From the NCBI RefSeq assembly GCF_014145675.1, contig NZ_JACGZW010000004.1:186001-250000 (forward strand): a DNA stretch of 64,000 nucleotides, read 5' to 3'. This document shows positions 1 to 7,805 of the stretch, one piece after another; within the stretch, counting starts at the first letter, position 1, and each line of letters starts with the position of its first letter. A program made the position numbers and the translations under genes. Origin of the DNA: Amycolatopsis dendrobii. GTDB lineage: Bacteria > Actinomycetota > Actinomycetes > Mycobacteriales > Pseudonocardiaceae. The notes under the pieces were generated by a model. The model saw only the letters and a program-made list of their open reading frames with translations. It did no database searches and had not been told where the DNA came from.

Positions 1-1137
1 GCCGCCGGGGTCGGGCCCGACACAGTATCTCGGATCGAGCAGGGCAAGCGCACGCAAAGCCGACCTGCAACGTTGCGGAAGCTCGCACAGGCGCTTGGCG
101 TGACGGTCGACATGCTGCTCGGGCAACAGTCCAGCCCTCATTCGCTCGACCTCGACGTCGCCCCGTTGCGCCGGGCAATCAACGCCGACGACGACATCCC
201 CGGGCTCGACTTCGCGGAAACCCGCGAAATCCTGCCGATGGACGAGCTCGCTGAGAGCGCGCACGAGGCGTGGCGAGCCTACGTCGATGGCCGCCACGGC
301 GAGCTGCTGCACGCGCTTCCTCTCGTTCTCACCGATGCGCGCCGCATCGTCCGCGAGACGCGCGACGAGGAGCGCGCCGGAGGACATCGGGTGTTGTCGA
401 CTGCGTACCGGCTCGGCGCCGGAATCGCGGGCAGGATCGGTCTCGACGACCTCGCATACACAGCAGCGCGGCTCGCCGTGAAGACCGCGGCGCACGCTGA
501 CAACCCAGAGGTTGAGCGGGCGATTTCCCTGCGCTACCTCGCATGGACCCTCGTCCGCCAGGGCCTGCCCGAAGACGCCGAGAAGGTCGCCACCGAAGCG
601 GCCGCGGCGATCGAACCGCGCATGCTCGACCGGGACCCGATCCGCGCCGGTGTATTCGGCAACCTGCTTTTCAACGCGGCCACCGCCGCGCTCAACAACG
701 GCAGTCCGGGCCGCGCTGAGGACCTGCTCGCTGTAGCGCACGGCACCGCGATTCGCTCGAGCGGTGACACGGCCACCGAGGCTGCGATCTTCGGCCCGCG
801 AGTCGCCGCGCTGCAGCGGGTCGACTTGATGGTGCGCGCCGGCGACCCTGAGCGTGCTCTCGCGTTCGCTGACGCCGTCCCCCCGCCGACCGGTGCCGAC
901 GTTCCGGCGTTTTGGGAGTCCGGCCATCGGTTGTTCCTCGCTGCCGCGGCCGCCGACTTGCGCCGGGACAAGGCAGCCCTCGCCTGGCTCGCTGAGGCAC
1001 GCGACCTCGCTCCCGACTGGGCCCGCCGCCAGCCGCTCGGGAAGCGAGTCATGCGGCAGCTCTCCGAGCGCGCGACACGGCGGCGCGGGGCGACGTTCGC
1101 CGACCTTGCCGCGCACTACGGAGTCATCTCCGACTAG
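1..1137 (+). CDS. XRE-family transcriptional regulator with helical-repeat C-terminus, 5' partial
   Basis: The reading frame is open from base 1, so the true start lies left of the window; 378 residues are visible. The first 40 residues are the second half of an XRE/Cro helix-turn-helix (SRIEQGKR recognition helix, then LRKLAQALGV). The remainder, about residues 60-370, is Ala/Leu/Arg-rich and helical, resembling the TPR-like C-terminus of actinobacterial XRE regulators. It is followed by a strong terminator and then a tRNA gene read towards it. This placement is common for the edge gene of an integrated element, but no integrase is visible. The effector and targets are unknown. Confidence 0.8.
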   Translation, partial: AAGVGPDTVSRIEQGKRTQSRPATLRKLAQALGVTVDMLLGQQSSPHSLDLDVAPLRRAINADDDIPGLDFAETREILPMDELAESAHEAWRAYVDGRHGELLHALPLVLTDARRIVRETRDEERAGGHRVLSTAYRLGAGIAGRIGLDDLAYTAARLAVKTAAHADNPEVERAISLRYLAWTLVRQGLPEDAEKVATEAAAAIEPRMLDRDPIRAGVFGNLLFNAATAALNNGSPGRAEDLLAVAHGTAIRSSGDTATEAAIFGPRVAALQRVDLMVRAGDPERALAFADAVPPPTGADVPAFWESGHRLFLAAAAADLRRDKAALAWLAEARDLAPDWARRQPLGKRVMRQLSERATRRRGATFADLAAHYGVISD

Positions 1138-1153
1138 GCCATTCAGACAGGGG

Positions 1154-1189
1154 AAGGGCGGTCTCGGGCAAGCGCCCGGGACCGCCCTT
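1154..1189 (+). terminator. Intrinsic-type hairpin terminator after the XRE gene
   Basis: A 16-bp stem (arms 1154-1169 and 1174-1189, one G/T wobble) with a 4-nt loop AAGC starts 17 bp after the stop codon. The arms begin AAGGGCGG and end CCGCCCTT. There is no long U-tract, as is usual in actinomycetes. Confidence 0.85.
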
Positions 1190-1275
1190 CTGCTGTCGGT
1201 TGCTGTAAATCTGCTGTACGCGGACTTGTTGATCAGTTACTTGACTGCGTAAACCTGCTGGTCAGAGCCCGAGGG

Positions 1276-1349
1276 TGGGGCCGGAGAGACTCGAACTCTC
1301 ACTGGCACGGACCTAAACCGTGTGCCTCTGCCAATTGGGCTACGGCCCC
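1276..1349 (-). tRNA. tRNA with anticodon UAG and class I (short variable loop) structure
   Basis: On the minus strand a 74-nt cloverleaf folds completely. It has a 7-bp acceptor GGGGCCG/CGGCCCC, a D-arm with GG in the loop, a 5-bp anticodon stem CACGG/CCGTG with loop TTTAGGT (anticodon TAG at 1313-1315), a 5-nt variable loop CCAGT, T-arm GAGAG/CTCTC with loop TTCGAGT, and discriminator A. CCA is not encoded. By anticodon it reads CUA (Leu), but bacterial tRNA-Leu are normally class II with a long variable arm, so the charging identity is uncertain. Its 3' end points left towards the XRE gene, a classic integration-site geometry. Confidence 0.85.
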
Positions 1350-1473
1350 CAGGAATCAGGTGTGATCGTAGCGCGCGCCACGTTCGGGTTCGCTCGGCGT
1401 GGCCAGTCGCCGTCGCGCGGGGGTTGTCCTCTACCGTGGACCGCCTACAGTCCGACTGCGGCGAGGAGGGCAC

Positions 1474-1695
1474 GTGGCTCGCGACCCCGAGACCATCGAG
1501 CGTGAGATCGAGCAGGCGAGGACCGCTTTGGCGGCGACCCTCGACCAGCTGGGCACGAAGGCCAATCCGCAGAAACTCGCCGAGCAGGCGAAGGACGGCG
1601 TGCGCGCGAAGCTCGACAACCCGAAGGTCAAGTACCCGCTCATCGGGGCAGGCGTGCTGGTGGCCGTGCTGCTGGTGCGGAAGCTGTTCCGCTGA
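1474..1695 (+). CDS. DUF3618 domain small membrane protein
   Basis: A 73-residue protein read from GTG at 1474, preceded by GAGGAGGG. The N-terminal half (RDPETIEREIEQAR, then a helix with ALAATLDQLG) is the DUF3618 signature. A single C-terminal transmembrane helix (PLIGAGVLVAVLLV, residues ~53-68) ends in KLFR. DUF3618 proteins are small actinobacterial envelope proteins of unknown function, often near phage-shock or quinone-related genes. Nothing here ties it to a partner. A longer in-frame start at 1399 has no ribosome binding site. Confidence 0.85.
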   Translation: MARDPETIEREIEQARTALAATLDQLGTKANPQKLAEQAKDGVRAKLDNPKVKYPLIGAGVLVAVLLVRKLFR

Positions 1696-2071
1696 CCGTT
1701 CGCGTCGTTGGCGAGCAGCGCCTCGGGTTACGCCGGGTGCTGTTTCGGTCGCGTGCGGGCAGGTCGCCGAATACCGCCCTGGATGGCGGATGGACAGCGG
1801 TGATCGCTACGCCGGGTGAACTTCGTGAGAAGTGCCACTGAACCAGAGGTCACCTGTTTGGCGGTCGCTCACCTGGGTCGGTTGGCGGCATCACGTTCGC
1901 CGAATCGGGCTACCCCGCAGGGGTGACGCGGTGGTTTTGCCGCGCTGTCCTGGAGCTGGCCACCTGTTTGCGGGGGTGAACAGGAGGGCCTGCACCGGCC
2001 CCCAGGCGAGGGCGGCGCGCAGGCGAAACCGGCCCGCGAGAACCGCGGGCTGAACGGGAACTAAAGCGAGA
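1696..2071. other. 376-bp gap without a supported gene
   Basis: No convincing ORF was found: the longest, 1832-2053, lacks a ribosome binding site and reads as Arg-rich shadow sequence. CACCTGTTTG occurs twice (near 1850 and 1960), the second followed after 10 bases by AACAGG to give a weak dyad with CCTGTT. I see no clear terminator or promoter. Confidence 0.4.
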
Positions 2072-2557
2072 TCAGGCGCGTGCGACCGGAGGCGTGGCCG
2101 ACGCGCCCGCTGTCACACCGGGGCGGCTCGCCTCGTCGGGCTTGCGGTCTTCGACCTCTTTGGGGAGCTGCTTGCTCGGCGGCAACGCGGGCTTGGCGGC
2201 CTTGTCCTTCTCCGCGGCAGCCGGTGCGGGAGCCTCGGCCTTGTCGGATTCGGCAGGCGCGGCAGCGTCCTTGGCCGCCTTGGCACCGCCCGACGGCGGG
2301 ATTTCCAGCGGCTCGATCTCCGGCAGCGTCAGGCGGGCGGCCATGTACGCGCTGGTGAACTCCAGTGCGTTGCCGTTCAGCAGGTGCACGACCGTGGGAC
2401 GCTCGTTCGGGGCGAGCTTCTCCACGAGCTGGTCGGCCCGGTCGCGGGCGGCGATGATGCCCGGCGCCTTGCCGGTCAGCTCCTTGCCGCGGCCGCTCAC
2501 GGTGATCGTCCAGTCGTCGTTGTCGTGCTTGTAAGTCGCCGTGATCGTTTCCACCAC
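2072..2557 (-). CDS. Hypothetical protein with HicB-like N-terminus and Ala/Pro/Lys-rich tail
   Basis: A 161-residue protein from GTG at 2557, preceded by GAGAGGGG seven bases upstream (an alternative GTG is the next codon). Residues 1-75 look like a small alpha/beta fold: ITATYKHDNDDWTITVSG, then AARDRADQLVEKL. This resembles HicB/UPF0150 proteins, but no HicA toxin is adjacent, so no toxin-antitoxin role is claimed. Residues ~95-161 are a low-complexity Ala/Pro/Lys/Glu tail, probably disordered. A short dyad ACACT-C-AGTGT at 2652-2662 lies upstream. Function unknown. Confidence 0.7.
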   Translation of the reverse strand: MVETITATYKHDNDDWTITVSGRGKELTGKAPGIIAARDRADQLVEKLAPNERPTVVHLLNGNALEFTSAYMAARLTLPEIEPLEIPPSGGAKAAKDAAAPAESDKAEAPAPAAAEKDKAAKPALPPSKQLPKEVEDRKPDEASRPGVTAGASATPPVARA

Positions 2558-2777
2558 TGCCTCACCCCTCTCGTCATCAGCATGCGTCACAGGTCGAGAC
2601 CCGGCCACCGCAAACTCATGACGCGATTCCTGCTTGCCGGCCGCTGGCGCGACACTCAGTGTGTCTTTCTACCGTGTCATCGATACCGCAAGAAAACTCT
2701 GTGTCACAAGTAACGGGACGAGATGTGCGCTGAGTGACGACCGAATGGCCTAATGCACGGTCATCTTCACGTGCACG

Positions 2778-3377
2778 TCAGATCGCTCGCTGTGACAACC
2801 CGGCCCAGAGCAGATCCATCGCGTACTCGGTGGCCTTCTCCGGGGTCACCTCCGGGAAGCGCTCGCACCAGATGGCCAGCCGCTCGCAGGCGCCGACGAC
2901 GAACTCGGCCGAGGCTTCGGCGCGCAGGGTGTCCTCGCTGTCGAAGTAGCCGCTCATCAACGCGGTGATCAGGTCGGTCTGCTGCCGGCGGGTTTCTTCG
3001 ATCTCGTCCGCGGCGGGAGTGCCGATGAGAGCCATCTCGTGCCGCAGCAGCGACCAGGCCTGGCGGCGCTCGCGGATGAAGACGAAGAACGCCAGCAGCC
3101 CGCGCCGCAGCGCCTCCTGCGCCGAGTCCGCGCCGACGATCGACTGCTCGGTGGCCTCTTGCAACGCCGAGCGCGACTGCCGGATGCACGCCAGCAGCAG
3201 GCCCTCTTTCGAGTTGAAGTACTCGTACAGCATCGGCTTGGACACACCGACCAGTTCGGCGATCTCGTCCATCGACGCCATCGCGTAGCCGCGCTCGCCG
3301 AAGACCTGCTCGGCGACCTCGATCATCTGCCGTTCCCGCTCGGCTCGGGGCATGCGCTTGCGCTTGGCGGTGGTCAT
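2778..3377 (-). CDS. TetR/AcrR-family repressor divergent from a monooxygenase
   Basis: A 199-residue TetR-type protein read from ATG at 3377; GTG at 3386 is an in-frame alternative. The N-terminal helix-turn-helix is clear (MIEVAEQVFGERGY, then MDEIAELVGVSKPMLYEYF). The C-terminal ligand domain is generic. It is divergent from the flavin monooxygenase at 3449 across ~70 bp containing a duplicated operator-like motif, so it probably represses that gene and itself. The inducing substrate is unknown. Confidence 0.9.
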   Translation of the reverse strand: MTTAKRKRMPRAERERQMIEVAEQVFGERGYAMASMDEIAELVGVSKPMLYEYFNSKEGLLLACIRQSRSALQEATEQSIVGADSAQEALRRGLLAFFVFIRERRQAWSLLRHEMALIGTPAADEIEETRRQQTDLITALMSGYFDSEDTLRAEASAEFVVGACERLAIWCERFPEVTPEKATEYAMDLLWAGLSQRAI

Positions 3378-3388
3378 GGCGCACACTC

Positions 3389-3414
3389 TACCGCCAGTAA
3401 CCTACTCCGAGTAA
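3389..3414. promoter_or_regulatory. Candidate TetR operator (two related 12-mers)
   Basis: TACCGCCAGTAA (3389-3400) and TACTCCGAGTAA (3403-3414) match at 9 of 12 positions and sit 14 bp apart. The second has the dyad TACT-CCG-AGTA. They lie between divergent TetR and monooxygenase genes, where an autoregulatory operator is expected. Binding is inferred. Confidence 0.5.
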
Positions 3415-3448
3415 GCTGGACTTCGGGTAACAGTTAACGGGAGGACGC

Positions 3449-4909
3449 ATGGGCAACCGCACCGAGACCGGCGTGATCGTGGTCGGCACCGGGTTCTCCG
3501 GGCTCGGCATGGCGATTCAGCTGCGCAAGGACGGCCGCGAAGACTTCGTGGTGCTCGAGAAGGCCCAGGACGTCGGCGGAACCTGGCGGGACAACAGCTA
3601 CCCCGGTTGCGCGTGCGACATCCCGTCGCACATGTACTCCTTCTCCTTCGAACAGAACCCCGGCTGGTCGCGCGCGTATTCGCCGCAGCCGGAGATCTAC
3701 GAGTACATGCGCGGGGTCGCGGACAAGTACGACCTGCGCCGCTTCATCCGCTTCGGGCAGGAGATGACCGGCGCGCGCTGGGACGCCGAGGAGAACCGCT
3801 GGCACGTCAGCACCCGCGGCGGCGACGAGTTCGTCGCCCCGGCACTGGTCGCGGGCGTCGGCGCGCTGCACCGGCCGATGATCCCGGACCTGCCGGGCAT
3901 CGAGCGGTTCCAGGGCCGCGCGTTCCACTCCGCCGAGTGGGAGCACGACTTCGACTTCGCCGGCAAACGCGTCGCCGTGGTCGGCACCGGGGCCAGCGCG
4001 GTCCAGTTCGTGCCGAAGATCGCGCCGGAGACGGCGGAGCTGACGCTGTTCCAGCGCACGCCGCCGTGGGTGATGCCGAAGGCCGACCGCGACATGCCGG
4101 GCTGGCTGCGCGGGCTGTTCCGCGCGGTGCCGCCGGTGCAGCGGCTGTACCGGAATTTCCTTTACTGGACCCTGGAAGCGCGCGCGATCGGCTTCAACGG
4201 CCAGCCGTGGATCATGAAGATCGGGCAGCGGCTCGCGAAGGCCAACATCGACCGCGCGGTGAAGGATCCGGAACTGCGCGCCAAGCTGACCCCGGACTAC
4301 ACCATGGGCTGCAAACGCGTGCTCATCTCGAACGACTACTACCCGGCGCTCGCCCGAGACAACGTCGACGTGGTCACCGACGGCGTGGCCGAGGTGCGCG
4401 AGCACAGCATCGTCGACCGGGCAGGCGTCGAGCACGAGGTGGACGCGATCGTCTACGGCACCGGATTCCACGTGACCGACGCGTTCGACAGCCTCGAGAT
4501 CGTCGGCCGCGACGGGCGGAATCTCGCGAAGGAATGGGCGAGCGAAGGGATGCGGACGCATCTCGGGATCACCGTGAACGGCTTCCCGAACCTGTTCTTC
4601 CTGCTCGGGCCGAACACCGGACTCGGCCACAACTCGGTGGTCTTCATGATCGAGGCGCAGATTTCCTATATCGCGCAGGCGTTGCGGCTTGCGGGCGACC
4701 GGGCGCTGGACCCGCGCGAGGACGTGCAGGAGCGGTTCAACGCGCAGGTGCAGCACAAGCTCGACAAGGGCATCTGGACTCAGGGCGGTTGCAAGAGCTG
4801 GTATCTCGACGCCAAGGGCGTGAACCGGACGCTGTGGCCGGGCTTCACCTGGCGGTACTGGCTCGACACCCGGACGGTTCGGCGGGAGGACTACGAACTG
4901 CTCGGCTGA
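3449..4909 (+). CDS. Flavin-containing Baeyer-Villiger-type monooxygenase
   Basis: A 486-residue FAD/NADPH enzyme, typical in length for the family, from ATG with GGGAGG upstream. It shows the FAD Rossmann motif GTGFSGLG (13-20), VGGTW (42-46), and the BVMO fingerprint F-x-G-x3-H-x3-W (F154 to W164, FQGRAFHSAEW). It also has a second NADPH-binding GTGASA (179-184) and the late GTGFH motif. The expected reaction is insertion of an oxygen atom next to a ketone, or related oxygenation, using NADPH and O2. Divergent TetR control suggests an inducible catabolic or detoxifying role. The substrate cannot be read from sequence. Confidence 0.9.
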   Translation: MGNRTETGVIVVGTGFSGLGMAIQLRKDGREDFVVLEKAQDVGGTWRDNSYPGCACDIPSHMYSFSFEQNPGWSRAYSPQPEIYEYMRGVADKYDLRRFIRFGQEMTGARWDAEENRWHVSTRGGDEFVAPALVAGVGALHRPMIPDLPGIERFQGRAFHSAEWEHDFDFAGKRVAVVGTGASAVQFVPKIAPETAELTLFQRTPPWVMPKADRDMPGWLRGLFRAVPPVQRLYRNFLYWTLEARAIGFNGQPWIMKIGQRLAKANIDRAVKDPELRAKLTPDYTMGCKRVLISNDYYPALARDNVDVVTDGVAEVREHSIVDRAGVEHEVDAIVYGTGFHVTDAFDSLEIVGRDGRNLAKEWASEGMRTHLGITVNGFPNLFFLLGPNTGLGHNSVVFMIEAQISYIAQALRLAGDRALDPREDVQERFNAQVQHKLDKGIWTQGGCKSWYLDAKGVNRTLWPGFTWRYWLDTRTVRREDYELLG

Positions 4910-4914
4910 GGGGG

Positions 4915-4966
4915 CACGAAGGGGACTTTCGCGGCGGGGGATGGCGCCGCGAAGGTCCCCCTCGTG
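4915..4966. repeat. Intergenic hairpin, family 1 copy A
   Basis: Arms of 22 nt (4915-4936, 4945-4966) beginning CACGAAGGGGACTTTCGC pair with two wobble or mismatch positions around an 8-nt loop. It starts 6 bp after the monooxygenase stop and is probably its terminator. Related to the hairpins at 4999 and 5185. Confidence 0.75.
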
Positions 4967-4998
4967 GTCTCTGCGGTAGTCCACAGTGGACTATGAGG

Positions 4999-5050
4999 TA
5001 CGAGGGGAAGCTTTCGCGGCAGGGGAGGAGTCGCGAAAGTTCCCCTCGTA
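4999..5050. repeat. Intergenic hairpin, family 1 copy B
   Basis: Arms TACGAGGGGAAGCTTTCGCG and CGCGAAAGTTCCCCTCGTA pair except for one bulged G; the loop contains AGGGGAGGAGT. It shares the loop with copy C, and one arm base pair differs in a compensated way (A:T here, G:C there). Confidence 0.75.
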
Positions 5051-5184
5051 GTACGTGGGCTCCGGCGGGCAGCGTTCAGCGCGGAGCGGGCGCTCCACAG
5101 TGGACGCCGACCGGACGCGGGCAGCGTTGTCGTCGAGCGGTGTCGTCGTCGGACAGTAAAGAAACCTGTGCGGAGATTGAGCAG

Positions 5185-5235
5185 TACGAGGGGGACTTTC
5201 GCGGCAGGGGAGGAGTCGCGAAGGTCCCCCTCGTG
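5185..5235. repeat. Intergenic hairpin, family 1 copy C
   Basis: Arms begin TACGAGGGGGACTTTCGCG and return as CGCGAAGGTCCCCCTCGT, with the same AGGGGAGGAGT loop as copy B. It ends 8 bp from the stop of the convergent HTH gene, so it can act as that gene's terminator. Between copies B and C (5051-5184) I see no gene, only TCCACAGTGGA at 5093-5103. Confidence 0.75.
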
Positions 5236-5243
5236 GTCTGTGG

Positions 5244-5834
5244 TCAGGCCGGAGCGAGCTTGCGCAGGTGCGAAACCAGCTCGGCCGTCGGAAGACCGCA
5301 CAGTTCGGCCATCCGCTCCAGTGCGGCGAAGTCGAACGACACCTCGTCGGCCGAGGTGCTCGCCGAAGCGGGCTGGCCCGCAGCCGAGGGAGCGGAAGGG
5401 CTTGGCGTGCTTGAGGATCCGGCTACCGGAACGGAAGCCCGGGCAGTGGCGCCCGCGCGGGCGGGCGAACCCGGCATCGCGACTCCGTTCTGCCGCAACC
5501 GTCCTTCGGCCCAGCGCCGCAGCGGAGTCAGTTCCGGACCGGCCTCCGCGACGACCCGGCGCAGGTCCACGCGGACCCGGCCCGGTTCCTCGGTGAAGAC
5601 CCGGCTGTGCACCTTCGCCAGCAAATCCTGCGGAAGCTCGTCCATCGCCACGCACAGTTCGACCAGGCGCACCACGGAACACTGCCGCGTGCCCAGTTCA
5701 TACGTCGCCAGTGTCTGCAGCGAGATTTCGCTCTGCAGATGCGCGTTCAGCTCTTTGCGCGTCCATCCCCGGCCACGCCTGAGCTTGCGCAGCTCGTCTC
5801 CCAGCACCCGCTGGTAGTGCTCAGCGTCGATCAC
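5244..5834 (-). CDS. Helix-turn-helix (XRE-type) transcriptional regulator
   Basis: A 196-residue protein. Residues ~8-70 form a Cro/XRE helix-turn-helix (GDELRKLRRGRGWTRKELNAH, then SLQTLATYELGTRQCS). Residues 75-110 are charged and helical, 115-160 a Pro/Ala/Ser linker, and 165-196 a short conserved helical end (FDFAALERMAELCGL). This domain plan is a Pseudonocardiales-type conserved regulator of unknown regulon. It converges with the monooxygenase across the hairpin region. Confidence 0.85.
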   Translation of the reverse strand: MIDAEHYQRVLGDELRKLRRGRGWTRKELNAHLQSEISLQTLATYELGTRQCSVVRLVELCVAMDELPQDLLAKVHSRVFTEEPGRVRVDLRRVVAEAGPELTPLRRWAEGRLRQNGVAMPGSPARAGATARASVPVAGSSSTPSPSAPSAAGQPASASTSADEVSFDFAALERMAELCGLPTAELVSHLRKLAPA

Positions 5835-5958
5835 GGCCCCTGCCCCTCAACCAACTTCGCGGACGCGGGCTTGCGTCCCGGTGGTGAAAGTGCCGAAGCG
5901 GCCGCTCATTACGCGGGTTTCGGGAGAAATTTCTACTTGCCCCGAATGGAGCAACGCG

Positions 5959-7641
5959 TCAGTTGACGCAGGGCACCCCGTCGGCGGTGATCGGCTGGTC
6001 GTCGGTCCCCGGACCGGTGGGCGTCGACGGCGGTGCGGCCTGCTGCTGCGCCGGAGGTGCTTGCGCGGCACCGGTTCCGCTCGAAGCGCCGGCGGAAGGC
6101 TGGTAGTCCGAACCGAGGTAGACCTTCACGTGGCCCTTGGGCACGCTCTTGTCTTCCTGCACCGTCGCCTTGGTGCCGAGCGCGTCGGCGACCGCCTGCC
6201 CGGCCGCCTCGCCGCCGCTTGGGACCCAGATCACAGTCGTCTTGCGCGAGGACGCGTTGTCCGTGTCGCCGGCGGTGAAGCCCTTGTCCACCAGTTGCTT
6301 CGACACGCTCGCGGCGAGACCAGTGCGGTCCGAGGCATTGCGCACGTCGACCGTCGTGTCCTTATGCGACTCGTCCGGCTTCGGCGGCTGCTGCTGCGCC
6401 GGAGCGCCGTCGGCTCCGGCCTGCGGACCGGCGAGGGCCTGCACGAACGCCTTCACCTTCGCCGGGTCGACCTTCACCGCGACGCCGTCGTTCGGCGTGC
6501 GGTACTCGACGTTGTCGACCGGGATGGTGCGGAACTCCAGCTGTCCGCCGGTGAGGCCCTTCATCTGCTGGGCGAAGTTGAAGATGTCCCAGTTCTGGTT
6601 CAGCACCACGGACTTCTTGATGGCGTCGACCAGAGCGTTGAGCTTGCTCGGGTCGGTCAGCGTTCCCGCGGACAGCACCTTGCGCGCCATGCCCGCCATG
6701 AACACCTGCTGGCGCACCACGCGGTCGAGGTCGCCGCGCGGCAGGCCGTGCCGCTGCCGGACGAACTCCAGCGCCTCCACCCCGGAGATGGTGTGCTGGC
6801 CCTTGGTGAAGTTCGCGCCGGAGTAGTCGTCGTCGACGTTGTTCTTCAGGCAGACGTCCACGCCGCCGACGGCCTTCGTGATGTCGCTGAAGCCGAGCAG
6901 GTTGATCGCCGCGTAGTTGTCGATGGTGGACCCGGTGAGCTCCTGGATGGTCGAGATCAGCAGCCGCGCCCCGGCCTGGTTGGCCTTGACGTCGAGTTCC
7001 TTCGGATCGGTGACGCCTTGGGCCTGGAGGTCCTTACGCGCCTGCAGCATCGCCCTGGCGTACGCCGAGTTGATCTTGTGCTTGCCGTAGCCGGGGATGT
7101 CCACGTACGAGTCGCGCGGCAGCGAGAGCGCGACGGCCTTGCTGCCGTCGTTCGGGATGTGGACCAGGATCAGCGTGTCGGTGTTCAGCTCGCCGTCCGA
7201 TTCGCCCGCGCGCAGCTGGGCGAGCAGTTCCGGGGAGAGCGGGTTGCCCTGCATGTCGGTGCGGCTGTCGAGGCCGACCAGGAGGATGTCGCGGGCGCCG
7301 TCGGCCGGTTTGTCGCCGCCCCCGCCCTCGCCGATCACGTCGGAGTAGTTCAGGCCGTTGACCAGCCCCTGCAGCGACGCCCACGCGTATCCGGTGAGCC
7401 CCATGACCAGCAGCGACACCACGGTGAGAGCGATTTTCGCCCCGCGCAGCCCGCCGCGCCGGGACCCCCGGTGCGGACGGCGCGGGGGCGGGCCGGGACG
7501 CCGAGGCGGTCCGGCGGCCTGCGGTTCGCGTCGCGAGCGGGGCGGTGGCCCGGGCCGCCGCGCCGGTCCCCGGCCGGGCTGGTCCTGCCACGAGCGGGCG
7601 GGGCGGCGATCGCCTTGCCCGTTCCGAGGCGGGTAGTCCAC
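5959..7641 (-). CDS. LytR-CpsA-Psr (LCP) family cell-wall glycopolymer transferase
   Basis: A 560-residue membrane protein from GTG at 7641 with GAAGGAG upstream. Residues 1-65 are a Pro/Arg-rich cytoplasmic segment, 69-88 one transmembrane helix, and ~118-300 the LCP catalytic domain with NTDTLILVHI, SLPRDSYVDIPG and a late RQRHGLPRGDLDR. A LytR_C domain follows (VDVRNASDRTGLAASV, about 440-525), then a Pro/Ala tail. LCP enzymes attach undecaprenyl-linked glycopolymers, such as arabinogalactan in this order, to peptidoglycan outside the membrane. The Arg and Asp residues of the LCP core are present. Confidence 0.93.
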   Translation of the reverse strand: MDYPPRNGQGDRRPARSWQDQPGRGPARRPGPPPRSRREPQAAGPPRRPGPPPRRPHRGSRRGGLRGAKIALTVVSLLVMGLTGYAWASLQGLVNGLNYSDVIGEGGGGDKPADGARDILLVGLDSRTDMQGNPLSPELLAQLRAGESDGELNTDTLILVHIPNDGSKAVALSLPRDSYVDIPGYGKHKINSAYARAMLQARKDLQAQGVTDPKELDVKANQAGARLLISTIQELTGSTIDNYAAINLLGFSDITKAVGGVDVCLKNNVDDDYSGANFTKGQHTISGVEALEFVRQRHGLPRGDLDRVVRQQVFMAGMARKVLSAGTLTDPSKLNALVDAIKKSVVLNQNWDIFNFAQQMKGLTGGQLEFRTIPVDNVEYRTPNDGVAVKVDPAKVKAFVQALAGPQAGADGAPAQQQPPKPDESHKDTTVDVRNASDRTGLAASVSKQLVDKGFTAGDTDNASSRKTTVIWVPSGGEAAGQAVADALGTKATVQEDKSVPKGHVKVYLGSDYQPSAGASSGTGAAQAPPAQQQAAPPSTPTGPGTDDQPITADGVPCVN

Positions 7642-7805
7642 GGGGCCGGCTCCTTCTCGTCGTTCTGGTCGTCCGCTTCTGGAGACGCATGGTGCCGGGC
7701 GGGGGTTGCGACGGATTCGCACCTCCCCCGGGCGGTGTGGTGCGCACCACCTATGTTCCGGTATCCGAAGCAGTTTCGCCCGGTCGGCGGTACGCGTGTC
7801 GCGGG

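Noticed and set aside
1832..2053. 73-residue ORF in the 1696-2071 gap
   Set aside because: No ribosome binding site, Arg/Pro-rich shadow-like composition and no recognisable motif.
2072..2557. HicAB toxin-antitoxin system
   Set aside because: The N-terminus resembles HicB, but there is no adjacent HicA-like gene.
3449..4909. Part of a biosynthetic gene cluster
   Set aside because: The monooxygenase has only a TetR neighbour; no PKS, NRPS, terpene or tailoring genes are nearby.
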